From the NCBI GenBank assembly GCA_964574335.1, contig CAZNNH010000010.1, positions 13,899-77,898 of the forward strand: a DNA stretch of 64,000 nucleotides, written 5' to 3'. The translations under genes were made by a program, and so were the position numbers. Shown piece by piece: positions 16,945-27,177 of the stretch. Position 1 is the first letter of the stretch, and each line of letters opens with the position of its first letter. The notes under the pieces are model-generated. The model worked only from the letters and a program-made list of their open reading frames with translations, did not search any database and was not told the origin of the DNA. Source of the stretch: CAZNNH01 sp964574335. Lineage in GTDB: Bacteria; Acidobacteriota; Vicinamibacteria; Fen-336.

Positions 16945-19338
16945 ATGAGACACTCTCTGCTCGTCCCCACCACCCTGATCCTCCTGACCGGTGCCGCCGC
17001 TCCGAGCGCCGCCCAGTCACAGCGGCCGACGGTCTTCAGCGGAGCGCCCACGGCCGACTGGATCGCGCACCCGCAGGCTCCAGCCGACGCGTTTGGGGTC
17101 TTCCATTTTCGCCGCGTCTTCGACGTCGGGTCGGTGCCGACCACCTTCACGGTCCACGTCTCTGCTGACAATCGCTATCGCCTCTTCTTGAACGGAGCTC
17201 CGATCTCCTCGGGCCCCCAGCGCTCGGACCTGATGCACTGGCGCTACGAGACGATCGACCTCGCCCCCCACCTGCGGGCGGGACGCAACGTCCTGGCCGC
17301 GCTGGTGTGGAACTGGGGGGCGGAGCGTCCCGTGGCGCAGTTCAGCCACCAGACGGCCTTCCTGCTGCAGGGCGACGGCCCGGACGAGGCGGTCGTGAAC
17401 ACGGGACCCGAATGGAAGGTGCTCCGGAACGGGGGATACGCTCCCTTGCCTGTCCGGGGCTCCGACGTCGGCGGCTACTACGCGTCGTCGCCCGGCGAGT
17501 CGATCGACGGGAGCCTCTACCCGTGGGGTTGGACGGACGTCGACTTCGCGGACGGGGCGTGGCCAGCAGCCTCGGCGGGAGAGGGCTTCGGCGCGAACCG
17601 GACCCAGCTCCGGGGCGGCGACCCCTTCGGCGGGGCGGGGAGCTGGCAGCTCGTGCCACGCTCGATTCCCCCGATGGAAGAGACACCGGTTCGGTTCGCG
17701 AGGGTGCGGCGGGCCGAAGGGCTCGAGCCCCAGGAGGCCTTCCTGCGCGGCGACGGCGACCTGGTCGTCCCGCCGGCGACGCGGGCCGTTCTGCTGTTGG
17801 ACCAGGCGCACCTCACCAATGCGTTCGCGGTCCTGGAGACCAGCGGCGGCGCCGGCAGCACGGTGGCCCTCGTCTACGCCGAGGCCCTGAAGGACTCCGA
17901 AGGGAACAAGGGGAACCGGAACCAGATCGAGGGCAAGACCATCAGGGGCCTGCGCGACGAGTTCCGGCCCGACGGCGGCGAACGGCGGCGCCTCCAGACG
18001 CTCTGGTTCCGGACGTATCGCTACGTCCAGCTCGAGATCGAGACCAGGGACGAGCCGCTGCGCATCCACGACCTGCACGGCACCTTCGTCGCCTATCCCT
18101 TCGAGCTCGCCGCCCGCTTCGCGAGCGATCTGCCCTGGCTCGAGGACATGTGGGAGATCAACTGGCGGGGGGCGCGGCTGTGCGCCTGGGAGACCTACTT
18201 CGACACCCCGTACTACGAGCAGCTCCAGTACGTGGGCGACACCCGGATCCAGGCCCTGATCACGCTCTACATGAGCGACGACGACCGGCTGGTCCGGCAG
18301 GCGATCGAGCACTTCGACCTGTCGCGAATCCCCGAGGGGATCACGGCCAGCCGCTACCCCTCGGACCTCGGCCAGTACATCCCCACCTTCTCGCTCATCT
18401 GGGTCGCGATGGTCCACGACTACTGGATGCACCGTGACGATCCCGCTTTCGTCCGGAGCTTCCTGCCCGGGATCCGGGGAGTGCTCGACTGGTTCGGGCG
18501 GCGGATCGACGGCACGGGCCTGCTCGGCCCGATCCCGTGGTGGCCCTACGTCGACTGGGCGCCGGAGTGGCAGAGGGGCGTGCCCCCCGGCGGGACCGAG
18601 GGACACTCCACCGTGGTCACCCTCCAGTTCGCCTACGCACTGGAGCGAGCCGCCGAGCTGGAGGCGGCGCTCGGGGTCTCGGAGAACGCCTCCACCGACC
18701 GGCGCCTCGCCCGCTCGCTGCGGGAGGCGGTGCGCGCCCGCGCCTGGGACGGGGCGCGGGGGCTCTTCCGAGACACCCCGGACCAGGAGAGCTACAGCCA
18801 GCAGGCGAACGTGCTCGCCGTCCTCACGAGCACGGTGCCCGAAGAAGAGAAGGCCGGGCTCATGCAGCGTCTGCTCTCCGATGCCACGCTGACCCGCTCC
18901 ACGTACTACTTCAGCTACTACCAGCTCGAAGCGCTCCGCGAGGCGGGCCTCGGCGACCGCTACATCGAGCAGCTCGAGCCGTGGCGCGGGATGCTGGACC
19001 TCGGCCTGACCACGGTCCCGGAGACGCCGGAACCCACCCGCTCCGACTCGCACGCCTGGAGCGCCCACCCCAACTACGGTCTCCTGGCGACGGTCCTCGG
19101 CGTGCGGCCGGCCGAGCCGGGCTTCAGGTCGGTTCGGATCGCTCCGCATCTCGGCCCCCTGCAGCGGGCCGAGGGCCGGGTGCCGCACCCGCTGGGGGTG
19201 ATCGACGTCCGCCTTGCCCGTTCCCAGGATGGCGGGCTCCGCGCCGAGGTGACGCTGCCGCCAGGGCTCGGCGGTGTGCTGGCGTGGAGTGGCAAGGAGA
19301 TCGCCCTCAGGCCCGGTCGCCAGGATGTCGAGCTCTGA
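16945..19338 (+). CDS. Secreted GH78-like alpha-L-rhamnosidase (six-hairpin glycosidase)
   Basis: 797 aa. Signal peptide ending near SAAQ, then an N-terminal beta-sandwich carbohydrate-binding-like domain (about 35-140, with VSADNRYRLFLNG), a second sandwich, and an (alpha/alpha)6 barrel from about 390 that carries DTPYYEQLQYVGDTRIQ, the hallmark acid-rich segment of family 78. A C-terminal beta domain (SVRIAPHLGPL, then LPPGLGGVLAW) closes it. It probably releases terminal rhamnose from plant or bacterial polysaccharides outside the cytoplasm. GAGG precedes the ATG. It is followed by a GH3 gene on the same strand, making a small glycan-degradation cluster. Confidence 0.85.
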   Translation: MRHSLLVPTTLILLTGAAAPSAAQSQRPTVFSGAPTADWIAHPQAPADAFGVFHFRRVFDVGSVPTTFTVHVSADNRYRLFLNGAPISSGPQRSDLMHWRYETIDLAPHLRAGRNVLAALVWNWGAERPVAQFSHQTAFLLQGDGPDEAVVNTGPEWKVLRNGGYAPLPVRGSDVGGYYASSPGESIDGSLYPWGWTDVDFADGAWPAASAGEGFGANRTQLRGGDPFGGAGSWQLVPRSIPPMEETPVRFARVRRAEGLEPQEAFLRGDGDLVVPPATRAVLLLDQAHLTNAFAVLETSGGAGSTVALVYAEALKDSEGNKGNRNQIEGKTIRGLRDEFRPDGGERRRLQTLWFRTYRYVQLEIETRDEPLRIHDLHGTFVAYPFELAARFASDLPWLEDMWEINWRGARLCAWETYFDTPYYEQLQYVGDTRIQALITLYMSDDDRLVRQAIEHFDLSRIPEGITASRYPSDLGQYIPTFSLIWVAMVHDYWMHRDDPAFVRSFLPGIRGVLDWFGRRIDGTGLLGPIPWWPYVDWAPEWQRGVPPGGTEGHSTVVTLQFAYALERAAELEAALGVSENASTDRRLARSLREAVRARAWDGARGLFRDTPDQESYSQQANVLAVLTSTVPEEEKAGLMQRLLSDATLTRSTYYFSYYQLEALREAGLGDRYIEQLEPWRGMLDLGLTTVPETPEPTRSDSHAWSAHPNYGLLATVLGVRPAEPGFRSVRIAPHLGPLQRAEGRVPHPLGVIDVRLARSQDGGLRAEVTLPPGLGGVLAWSGKEIALRPGRQDVEL

Positions 19339-19447
19339 GGCGGGGCGGGTCGAGGGAAGGAAGGAAGCCATGGTGCGGGCGCATGCGGCGATCGCCGGGT
19401 TGCCGAGATGGAGCCGGTGCCCTGTCCACCAGCGGGAGAGGAGTCTC

Positions 19448-21987
19448 ATGGGTTCGAGCCAGCAGCCGTTTCCATTCGCTCGTCGGATTGCCGTGAGTGT
19501 GTGGATCGTCACGGCATCGATACTCGGTGTCCGCTCTGCGGGAGCTGAGGACGTCGAGGCTCTGTTGCGGGCGATGACGGTGGAGGAGAAGGTCTCGCTT
19601 CTGTACGGGGCCACCGATCCGGAGTCGCTGGGGCAGGCGGGGTACATTCCCGGCGTGCCGCATCTCGGGATCCCGCCGCTGCGCCTGACGGACGGGCCGG
19701 CCGGGGTCCGCGTCCGAGCGACGGCGACGGCGATGCCGGCGCCGGTGGCCCTTGCCGCGACCTTCGACCCGGGCCGTGCCCGCCGCTTTGGCGAGGTGAT
19801 CGGTCGGGAGGGTCGGGCGCTCCGGCAGGACGTGCTGCTGTCCCCGATGGTGAACCTCGTCCGCGTGCCGCAGGCGGGGCGGAACTTCGAGACGCTGGGG
19901 AGGATCCGGTGCTCGCCAGCCGGCTGGCCGAAGAGGAGCTCGGCGGCATTCAGGGTGCGGGTCTGATTGCCACCATCAAGCACTTCGTCCTCAACAACCA
20001 GGAGCGGGAGCGGCGCAGCGTGAATGCGAACGTCGACGAGCAGACGTTGCACGAGCTCTACCTGCCGACGTTCGCAGGTGCGATCCGGGGCGGTGCGGGA
20101 GCGGTGATGTGCTCGTACAACCGGGTTCGGGGCAAGTGGGCCTGCGACAGCGCGGAGGTGCTGACCGACATTCTGCGCGGCCAACTGGGCTTTGCCGGCT
20201 GGGTGATGACGGACTGGGGCGCCACCCACACCCTTGGCGCCCTGGAGGCGGGGCTGGATCAGGAGATGCCCGGCTCGCGTGGCCGCGACCAGGTGTTTGC
20301 GAGCGGGCTGCTCGAGGCGGCCAAGAGCGGTGCCGTGCCGATGGCCGCCGTCGACCAGGCGGCGCGCCGCATCCTGGAGCAGATGGATCGTGTCGGGCTG
20401 CTGGGCAAGACGCCGCCGCCGCGTCCGACCCTCGATGTCGAGGCGGATGCTGCGGTGGCGAGGGACGTGGCCCTCGCCGGCGCGGTGCTCCTGAAGAACG
20501 AGGACGGGGCCCTGCCTCTGGGACCCGAGGAGCTGGGCTCGCTGGTCCTGATCGGACCCACCGCGAAAGCCCTCCTGGTCGGCGGTGGAGGGAGCTCGAG
20601 GGTGATCGGGTTCAAGGAGCGCGAGAAGAGCCCCCTCGCGGCACTGGTCGAGAAGGCGGGTCCCGCTGCGAAGATCACCCACGTCAGCGGTCTCGACCTC
20701 GAAGGGGTCGTGGTGCCACCATCCGCTCTCTCCCTCACCGAGAGCTTCGGTGAGGTCGGGACGATCGACTTCACCGGCGCGACCGCCCTGCCGTCCACCG
20801 CGAAGCAGGATGCCTACGTCTGGAAAGGGACGCTCAGCGTCCCTCTGGACGGCGAGTACGATCTCATGTTGCAGCACTCGGGTGGCAGCGGATCGCTGTT
20901 ACTGGACGGCGAGCGGGTCCTGGTGGCGCGCGGGTCTTTCGGGGGCTCGCTGATCGCAACCGCGGACGGCCTGAGGAACAGCAGCACCCGCCTGAGCCTG
21001 ACCGCCGGCAGCCATGCGTTGGAGCTGAAGGTAGGAGCGCGCGGCTTCGGAGCGGGACCCTACCCGCCCACAGGGCCGATCCAGCTCCGTCTTGCGTGGC
21101 TGACGCCGGAGCGTCGGCGGGCCTGCCTCGACGAGGCGGTCGCGGCCGCGCGCGGGGCGCGCGCCGCTGTCGTCTTCGCGTACAACGAGGGGACTGAGGG
21201 CCGGGACCGCACGTCGCTCGCGCTCCCCAGCGACCAGGACGCGCTCATCGAGGCGGTGGCCGACGCCTGCAAGGGACGGACGATCGTCGTCCTCAACACC
21301 GGCGATCCGGTGCTGATGCCGTGGCTGCCGAAGGTCGACGCCGCGCTGCAGACGTGGTATCCCGGTCAGGAGGGAGGAGACGTCACCGCGGCGCTTCTCC
21401 TGGGCGAAGCCAATCCCGGCGGCAAGCTCCCGGTGACCTTCCCGCGGTCCGAGGCGGACCTCCCCACGACGAAGCCCGAGCAGTACCCCGGGGAAGAGAC
21501 GCCCCATGGGCTCGAGCAGTCGTACTCGGAGGGGATCTTCGTCGGCTACCGCTGGTACGACCAGCGGGGCATCGAGCCGCTGTTCCCGTTTGGCCACGGG
21601 CTGTCGTACACGCGGTTCGAGTACTCCGATCTCGCCGTCCGACCATCGGCGGATGGGTTCGACGTCTCGTTCCAGGTGCGCAACGCCGGCGGAGTGAAGG
21701 GTGCCGAGGTGCCGCAGGTCTACATCGGCCCGCCGAGCCAGGCTCTGCCGAAGGGGCACGCGGCCGCACCGCAGAAGCTGGTGGGCTTCGAGCGAATCGA
21801 CCTGGCGCCGGGCGACGCCCGGCGGGTGACGGTGCACGTGGGCGCATCCGAGCTGTCCTACTGGTCGAAGGACGAGCACGGATGGGTTGTCGCCCCCGGC
21901 CCCCGGGCGGTCCATGTCGGCTCGTCGTCCCGCGACATCCGGCTCCGAGGCGAGGGCCACCCGGCCGGAGCAAGCGACGGCCCGTAG
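19448..21987 (+). pseudogene. GH3 beta-glucosidase with a one-base frameshift
   Basis: The reading frame from 19448 encodes a signal peptide and the N-terminal GH3 barrel up to NFETLG at about 19900. The homologous continuation (normally EDP, then LASRLAEEELGGIQG) is in the next frame from about 19903 to 21987. One G appears to be missing from a G-run (GGGG where five fit). The second part contains the GH3 nucleophile in GWVMTDWGA, a PA14 insert (about 20760-21080), the second alpha/beta domain and the fibronectin-like C-terminus. The product would hydrolyse beta-glucosides in the periplasm. Either a real inactivating mutation or a homopolymer consensus error. An alternative start at 19370 has a stronger purine-rich site. 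Confidence 0.85.
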
Positions 21988-22015
21988 CCTGACGACGAGA
22001 GCGACGTACACTGCG

Positions 22016-22534
22016 GTGACGGCTTTGGCCCTCTCGCCGCTCATCAACGTCCCCGGCGGATGCCCGCAGGCGGGAGCGTCGTTCGAGACCAGGGGCACGG
22101 ATGTGACTGCAGATCGCGGCGGCCCCCTGGGGGTTCAAAGCACCATCCGAGACATCCTGCGTCACCCGGCATTCGCCGGTTTCGGTCGTCTCATGCTGCC
22201 GTGGGACGACCGTGCCTACGATGAGCACATGCCGTTGACTCGGATCGGCTCGCTCCTTCCGTATCACAGCCACGTCGATCCGGAGACCGTGACGGGCGCT
22301 CTCAATCGCATGATCGATGACGCGGACAACGGCAACACCGTGTTCTACCGTTTCTATGCCGAGGCGCAGAGGCGGGAGGAGCCTGCCAGAAGCAATACCG
22401 GATTGTTCTTCTTCCGTGGAAGGCCTGGCGCGCCCTTCGCCGTGATCTCCCCGAGCGCCGAGGGATGGGTCTTCGACGCTGTCCGCTTCTGGGAGACGTC
22501 TCTACGTCGGCATTCGCCGAAGCCGCGTCCGTAG
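22016..22534 (+). pseudogene. Truncated alpha/beta-hydrolase-family gene
   Basis: About 170 residues from a GTG. The segment IRDILRHPAFAGFGRLMLPWDD, SLLPYHSHVDPETVTGALNRMIDD and NTGLFFFRGRPGAPFAVISP is the N-terminal part of a family of about 300-residue alpha/beta hydrolases I recall. In those, FAVISP is followed by a Gly-rich turn and then the nucleophile elbow. Here the sequence diverges at once and stops about 30 codons later, before the aldo-keto reductase gene. The catalytic Ser/Asp/His region is therefore absent. It is most likely a decayed or deleted gene. Confidence 0.6.
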
Positions 22535-22609
22535 CCGCTCCCAGTCGCCAGGGTTTCCGACGAGAGACCGAGAGCTGCACGGGTCCCCGGTCCCGCCAGC
22601 GGAAGATGA

Positions 22610-23614
22610 TCAGCGGTACGACAGGTCGAGGATCTGCTTCGGGAGCCGTGCCCCCTGCACGTCGATCCGTGCCGCTGCGGCCTCGATCTCGCGGAGGTCG
22701 TCGGCCGTCAGCTCGACGGCGGCCGCGCCCAGGTTCTCGTCCAGACGGTGCAGCTTCGTGGTGCCGGGGATCGGGACGATCCACGGTCTGCGGGCGAGCA
22801 GCCACGCGATCGCGATCTGCGCCGGAGTCGCCCGCTTGTGCTCGGCGGCCTTCTTCAACAGCTCGACGAGCGCCGTGTTGGCGGCACGGGCCTCGTGCGT
22901 GAACCGCGGGAACGAGGCTCGGAAGTCAGCCTTGGCGTCGAACGTCGTCGTCGCGTCGATCTTCCCTGTGAGGAACCCCTGGCCGAGGGGACTCCAGGGA
23001 ACGAAGCCGATGCCGAGCTCCTCGCAGGTCGACAGGACCTCGGCCTCGGGGTCGCGCGTCCACAGCGAGTACTCGCTCTGCACGGCGGCGACAGGCTGGA
23101 CGGCGTGCGCCCGGCGGATCGTGCCCGCTGCGGCCTCCGACAGGCCGAAGTGGCGCACCTTGCCGGCCAGGATCAGCTCCTTCACCACATCCGCCACGTC
23201 CTCGATCGGCACCTCCGGATCCACGCGGTGCTGGTAGAGGAGGTCGATCCGGTCCGTGCCGAGCCGCTTCAGCATCCCCTCGGTGGCGCGCTTGACGTGC
23301 TCGGGGCGGCTGTTGAGACCGGGACGGCGCTCGCCCGTCTCCGGGTCGATGTTCCAGCCGAACTTCGTCGCGATGACGACACGGTCGCGCACAGGTGCGA
23401 GCGCCTGCCCCACCAGCTCCTCGTTCGTGAAGGGCCCGTACGCCTCGGCCGTGTCGAAGAACGTCACGCCGCGCTCGACGGCGGCGCGGATGAGCGCGAC
23501 CCCCTCATCACGCGCCGTGGCCGGCCCGTATCCGTAGTCGAGGCCCATGCATCCGTAGCCGATCTCCGAGACCTCGAGACCCGACCGACCCAGGCTCCGC
23601 TTCTTCAGTTCCAC
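22610..23614 (-). CDS. Aldo/keto reductase
   Basis: 334 aa, typical length. (beta/alpha)8 barrel with GYGCMGLDYGYG, FFDTAEAYGPFTNEELVGQAL (catalytic Asp and Tyr), VVIATKFG (Lys), and IDLLYQHRVDPEVPIEDV (His). NADPH-binding IPIPGTTKLHRLDENLGA is near the C-terminus. It belongs to the AKR group that includes YhdN/Tas-like enzymes, reducing aldehydes or ketones; substrate unknown. GTG start at 23614 with a GGAGAAG site. It lies downstream of arsC on the same strand, separated by a perfect stem-loop, and converges with the truncated hydrolase. Confidence 0.92.
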   Translation of the reverse strand: MELKKRSLGRSGLEVSEIGYGCMGLDYGYGPATARDEGVALIRAAVERGVTFFDTAEAYGPFTNEELVGQALAPVRDRVVIATKFGWNIDPETGERRPGLNSRPEHVKRATEGMLKRLGTDRIDLLYQHRVDPEVPIEDVADVVKELILAGKVRHFGLSEAAAGTIRRAHAVQPVAAVQSEYSLWTRDPEAEVLSTCEELGIGFVPWSPLGQGFLTGKIDATTTFDAKADFRASFPRFTHEARAANTALVELLKKAAEHKRATPAQIAIAWLLARRPWIVPIPGTTKLHRLDENLGAAAVELTADDLREIEAAAARIDVQGARLPKQILDLSYR

Positions 23615-23713
23615 TTCTCTTCTCCGATCCGCGTGGGTCGAACGACCCCACCGCTACTTCGCCGGTCGCGTCAGGCCCTGCGCTTCCGCCCTGGTGCCGC
23701 TCGTGGCTGGGCG

Positions 23714-23733
23714 GGCCCACGCCCCCGTGGGCC
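23714..23733 (-). terminator. Perfect stem-loop downstream of arsC
   Basis: GGCCCACG, a four-base loop and CGTGGGCC (8-bp perfect stem) lie about 40 bases past the arsC stop. No T-tract. It could end the arsC transcript before the reductase gene. Confidence 0.4.
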
Positions 23734-23770
23734 GGTGGCAAAGGGTGTCGCCGGCTGCAGCACACCACGC

Positions 23771-24202
23771 CTAACCTGCCGAAGACTTCCTGAGATCTGC
23801 TACCAGCCGCTCCCGGATATCGTCGCGCACCCGACGGAAGACAGCCATGCGCTCTTCCTCCGTTCCCTCCGCCACGGCGGGGTCGGCGAAGCCGATGTGT
23901 CGCTTCTCCACCGGGCGAGGGAACACCGGACAAGCCTTCTTCGCCGAGTCGCATACGGTGACGACCAGGTCCCAGCTCTCGTCCAGGTACCGATCGACGA
24001 GCTCAGGCTGCGTGCCGCTGATGTCGATGCCCTTCTCCGCCATCGCGCGCACGGCCAGCGGGTGCACCTGGGCCGCGGGCCTGGTGCCGGCCGACCGGGC
24101 ATCCCACGTGTCGGCCAGCTCGTGGTTGATCCAGCCCTCCGCCATCTGCGAGCGGCAGGAATTGCCGGTGCACAGCACCAGGACCCGTCTCTTCGGGTTC
24201 AC
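23771..24202 (-). CDS. arsC: Arsenate reductase, thioredoxin-coupled (LMW-PTP fold)
   Basis: 143 aa. The P-loop CTGNSCRS has Cys11 and Cys16. The redox pair Cys84 and Cys91 (VTVCDSAKKACP) matches Cys82/Cys89 of the S. aureus pI258-type enzyme, so it should reduce arsenate to arsenite with thioredoxin, in the cytosol. ADPAVAEGTEEE carries the conserved Asp of the general-acid loop. The GTG start at 24202 is set by GGAGG six bases upstream. It is transcribed divergently from arsR and acr3, and the short intergenic region carries the arsR promoter and operator. Confidence 0.93.
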   Translation of the reverse strand: MNPKRRVLVLCTGNSCRSQMAEGWINHELADTWDARSAGTRPAAQVHPLAVRAMAEKGIDISGTQPELVDRYLDESWDLVVTVCDSAKKACPVFPRPVEKRHIGFADPAVAEGTEEERMAVFRRVRDDIRERLVADLRKSSAG

Positions 24203-24224
24203 AAGAGACCTCCGGGGTTCTCTG

Positions 24225-24269
24225 TTGACAGGCTATCGTGGCATACTATATTTCGCAAGACGACGAAAT
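24225..24269 (+). promoter_or_regulatory. arsR promoter with overlapping ArsR operator
   Basis: Perfect -35 TTGACA (24225-24230), 16-base spacer and -10 TATATT (24247-24252). An inverted repeat ATTTCG-N8-CGAAAT (24250-24269) overlaps the -10 and ends in the ATG of arsR. This is a good ArsR-type operator: bound repressor would block the polymerase, and arsenite would release it. It also rules out the upstream GTG at 24238 as the start. Confidence 0.7.
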
Positions 24270-24741
24270 GATTCGATCGAGACTGCACGACGCTGCCGCC
24301 ATCGCCCACGCCCTTGGCCACACGGCTCGGCTTCGGACAGTGGCCATGCTGCGCACCGGGGAGCTGTGCGTGTGCCAGATCGGCGAGGTCCTCGAGCTGG
24401 CGCCGTCCACGGTCTCGGCTCACCTTCGCGAGCTCCGCCAGGCGGGACTGACCTCGGAAAGCAAGCGCGGGCGATGGGTCCATGTTGGCCTGAGCGAGGA
24501 TCCGGGCGTCCAGCCGTGGATCCACAGCACTCTGGGCATGCTCGACGGCGACAGCCAAGTGGCAGCAGACGGTCACCTGGTGCAGGCCCTGAGGGAAGTG
24601 CCCGTGGAGGATCTCTGCCGGCTCGGGTTCAAGGCTGCCAAGGCGAAGCGGGACAGGCGCAGTCGCGCAGGAGGACGCAAAGCCACCCGACCACATGCTC
24701 CAGGAGCCGGGAAACATGTGAGGAGGAAGCGACTCCGATGA
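24268..24741 (+). CDS. arsR: ArsR-family arsenite-responsive repressor
   Basis: 157 aa. Winged helix with ELCVCQIGEVLELAPSTVSAHLRELRQAGL. Cys34 and Cys36 form the C-x-C As(III)-binding pair in the alpha-3 helix, next to the recognition helix. The ATG at 24268 is chosen because the promoter and operator occupy the upstream in-frame GTG region; the leader would then be about nine bases. The Lys/Arg-rich C-terminal tail is longer than in minimal ArsR. First gene of the arsR-acr3 unit, divergent from arsC. Confidence 0.9.
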   Translation: MIRSRLHDAAAIAHALGHTARLRTVAMLRTGELCVCQIGEVLELAPSTVSAHLRELRQAGLTSESKRGRWVHVGLSEDPGVQPWIHSTLGMLDGDSQVAADGHLVQALREVPVEDLCRLGFKAAKAKRDRRSRAGGRKATRPHAPGAGKHVRRKRLR

Positions 24742-24880
24742 CCAACCCACTGTGGCCACCGAGCGGCTGCCGGCCAAGCCCTCCGAACGCCTCGACGAAT
24801 GGAGCCAGGGCAAGCGGCGCACCGGTGGCCCATTGCAGGGGAGTGCTCAAGGACGAGGCAGCCAAACGCGGAGGAAGACG

Positions 24881-25981
<1,101 letters not shown>

Positions 25982-26122
25982 TCGATCGCCCCGATGGGCT
26001 GTGTGGAGGCGCCTCTCCCGTTTCGTGGGAACGACAGGGCCCGAGCCAGCGACGCGACCCGCGGAGTGATTCGGCAGCGCGGATTCTGCGTCTCCGCAAT
26101 CGCCTGAGGGGGCTAGTCTTGT
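25982..26122. other. Intergenic region after acr3
   Basis: No gene. It contains a two-tier stem-loop: an outer GCGGAG (26061-26066) / CTCCGC (26092-26097) and an inner GCAG (26074-26077) / CTGC (26086-26089). With no T-tract, it is at best a weak acr3 terminator. Confidence 0.4.
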
Positions 26123-26197
26123 TGGAGCCGGCGCTCGGGATTGAACCGAGGACCTGCTGATTACGAATCAGCTGCTCTACCGCTGAGCTACGCCGGC
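26123..26197 (-). tRNA. tRNA-Thr (anticodon CGU)
   Basis: Cloverleaf read on the minus strand: acceptor stem GCCGGCG paired with CGCCGGC, D-arm GCTC...GAGC, anticodon stem GCTGA/TCAGC with loop TTCGTAA (anticodon CGT), T-stem CTCGG/CCGAG with loop TTCAATC. The discriminator base is T and the CCA tail is encoded (26123-26125). It decodes ACG. Confidence 0.95.
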
Positions 26198-26362
26198 TCG
26201 GGGGGGGACGGTGCGGACTCTGCAGTTTACCGCAGGTGACGCTTCGTGGGAACGCGCCTCGCGCGGTTCCCGGAGGGTCGCGGCGCCGCGCCGAGAGCCC
26301 AAGATCCCGCGCCGCCCCGAATGCTAGTTTCTCTTGCAATGATAGCCGGTTAGGTCTAAGCT

Positions 26363-26399
26363 CCTCAGGTACATTCTCGAATTCCGAGCCTGAGGTGAT
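26363..26399 (+). promoter_or_regulatory. Stem-loop that could hide the ribosome binding site of the lipoprotein gene
   Basis: CCTCAGG (26363-26369) pairs with CCTGAGG (26389-26395), with an inner CTCG/CGAG stem (26376-26379 / 26385-26388). The right arm includes most of the Shine-Dalgarno GAGGTGAT that precedes the ATG at 26403. Folding would block initiation, so temperature or a trans factor could control translation. This rests on base pairing only. Confidence 0.4.
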
Positions 26400-26402
26400 G
26401 GG

Positions 26403-27020
26403 ATGAGGGCTTCTCGCTGGTTGCTCTTGCTGTCCGTTTCGGCTGCCTTGCTGGCCTGCCAGACGCTGGTCGAGGAGATGCCCGCCCAGGAGGAGGATCA
26501 GAGCGCCGTGGCGGGGCCGGCTCCGGTCACCCTCGTCCCGCTGCCCATCCAGGTGGTACCGGTCCCCCTGCCCACGGCGGGACCCGGCGCGCCGGCCGGC
26601 GACGAGCCCCCGGCCACCGACCCGACTCCCGAGCCCGAGCCCACCGCCACCCCCTGGCCCACCAGCGCCGCCTGCACCCCAGGCACCGGCAACGGCATCA
26701 ACTGCCCAAAGACCACCCCGGTGTTCCTGGCCGACGTCGACGACGCGATCGACACGTTGGCGCAACGGCATCCGGAGCTGTTCGACTTCAGCGACACCCG
26801 CGGCGCCGAGGGCTGGCTGGTGCTGGACCCGATCGCCTATCACGAGGGGGTGGCCGCGATCCTGACCGCGCGCGGGCTGTGCGCCATCTACGACGGCGAG
26901 GAGATCGCGGTCAAGGGCGACAACAGCTTCTCGGAGCAGTACGACATCCACCTCTCCACCGGCCACATCCGCCGCGGGGAGGGGAGCTACCAGGCCACCT
27001 GCCGGCCCGCCTGGTTCTAG
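26403..27020 (+). CDS. Predicted lipoprotein, unknown function
   Basis: 205 aa. Type II signal peptide with lipobox LLAC (Cys at about 19). A long Pro/Glu/Thr-rich linker (about 45-95) tethers a C-terminal domain of about 105 residues with three further cysteines (the first two in AACTPGTGNGINCPK). The domain carries DDAIDTLAQRHPELFD and GLCAIYDGEEIAVKGDNSFSEQYDIH, which I do not recognise. Probably anchored to a membrane with a globular sensor or binding domain on the outer side. Start supported by GAGGTGAT. Confidence 0.75.
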   Translation: MRASRWLLLLSVSAALLACQTLVEEMPAQEEDQSAVAGPAPVTLVPLPIQVVPVPLPTAGPGAPAGDEPPATDPTPEPEPTATPWPTSAACTPGTGNGINCPKTTPVFLADVDDAIDTLAQRHPELFDFSDTRGAEGWLVLDPIAYHEGVAAILTARGLCAIYDGEEIAVKGDNSFSEQYDIHLSTGHIRRGEGSYQATCRPAWF

Positions 27021-27065
27021 CGCAATCGCCTCAGCACACAGGACTTGTGATCTCCCGGCGCGGCC

Positions 27066-27094
27066 TTTACTTCGCCCGGGCCATCTGCTAGATT
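27066..27094 (+). promoter_or_regulatory. Candidate nuo operon promoter
   Basis: TTTACT, a 17-base spacer and TAGATT match the -35/-10 consensus at 4/6 each, about 85 bases before nuoA. The leader that follows is GC-rich. Confidence 0.4.
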
Positions 27095-27177
27095 CCGGCT
27101 CCGGGCATCGCCTCCGGGCGGTGCGGCCGATCGCTGGCCTCCGGTATCGTTAGCCAGTAGCATCAGCAGGAAGGGCC

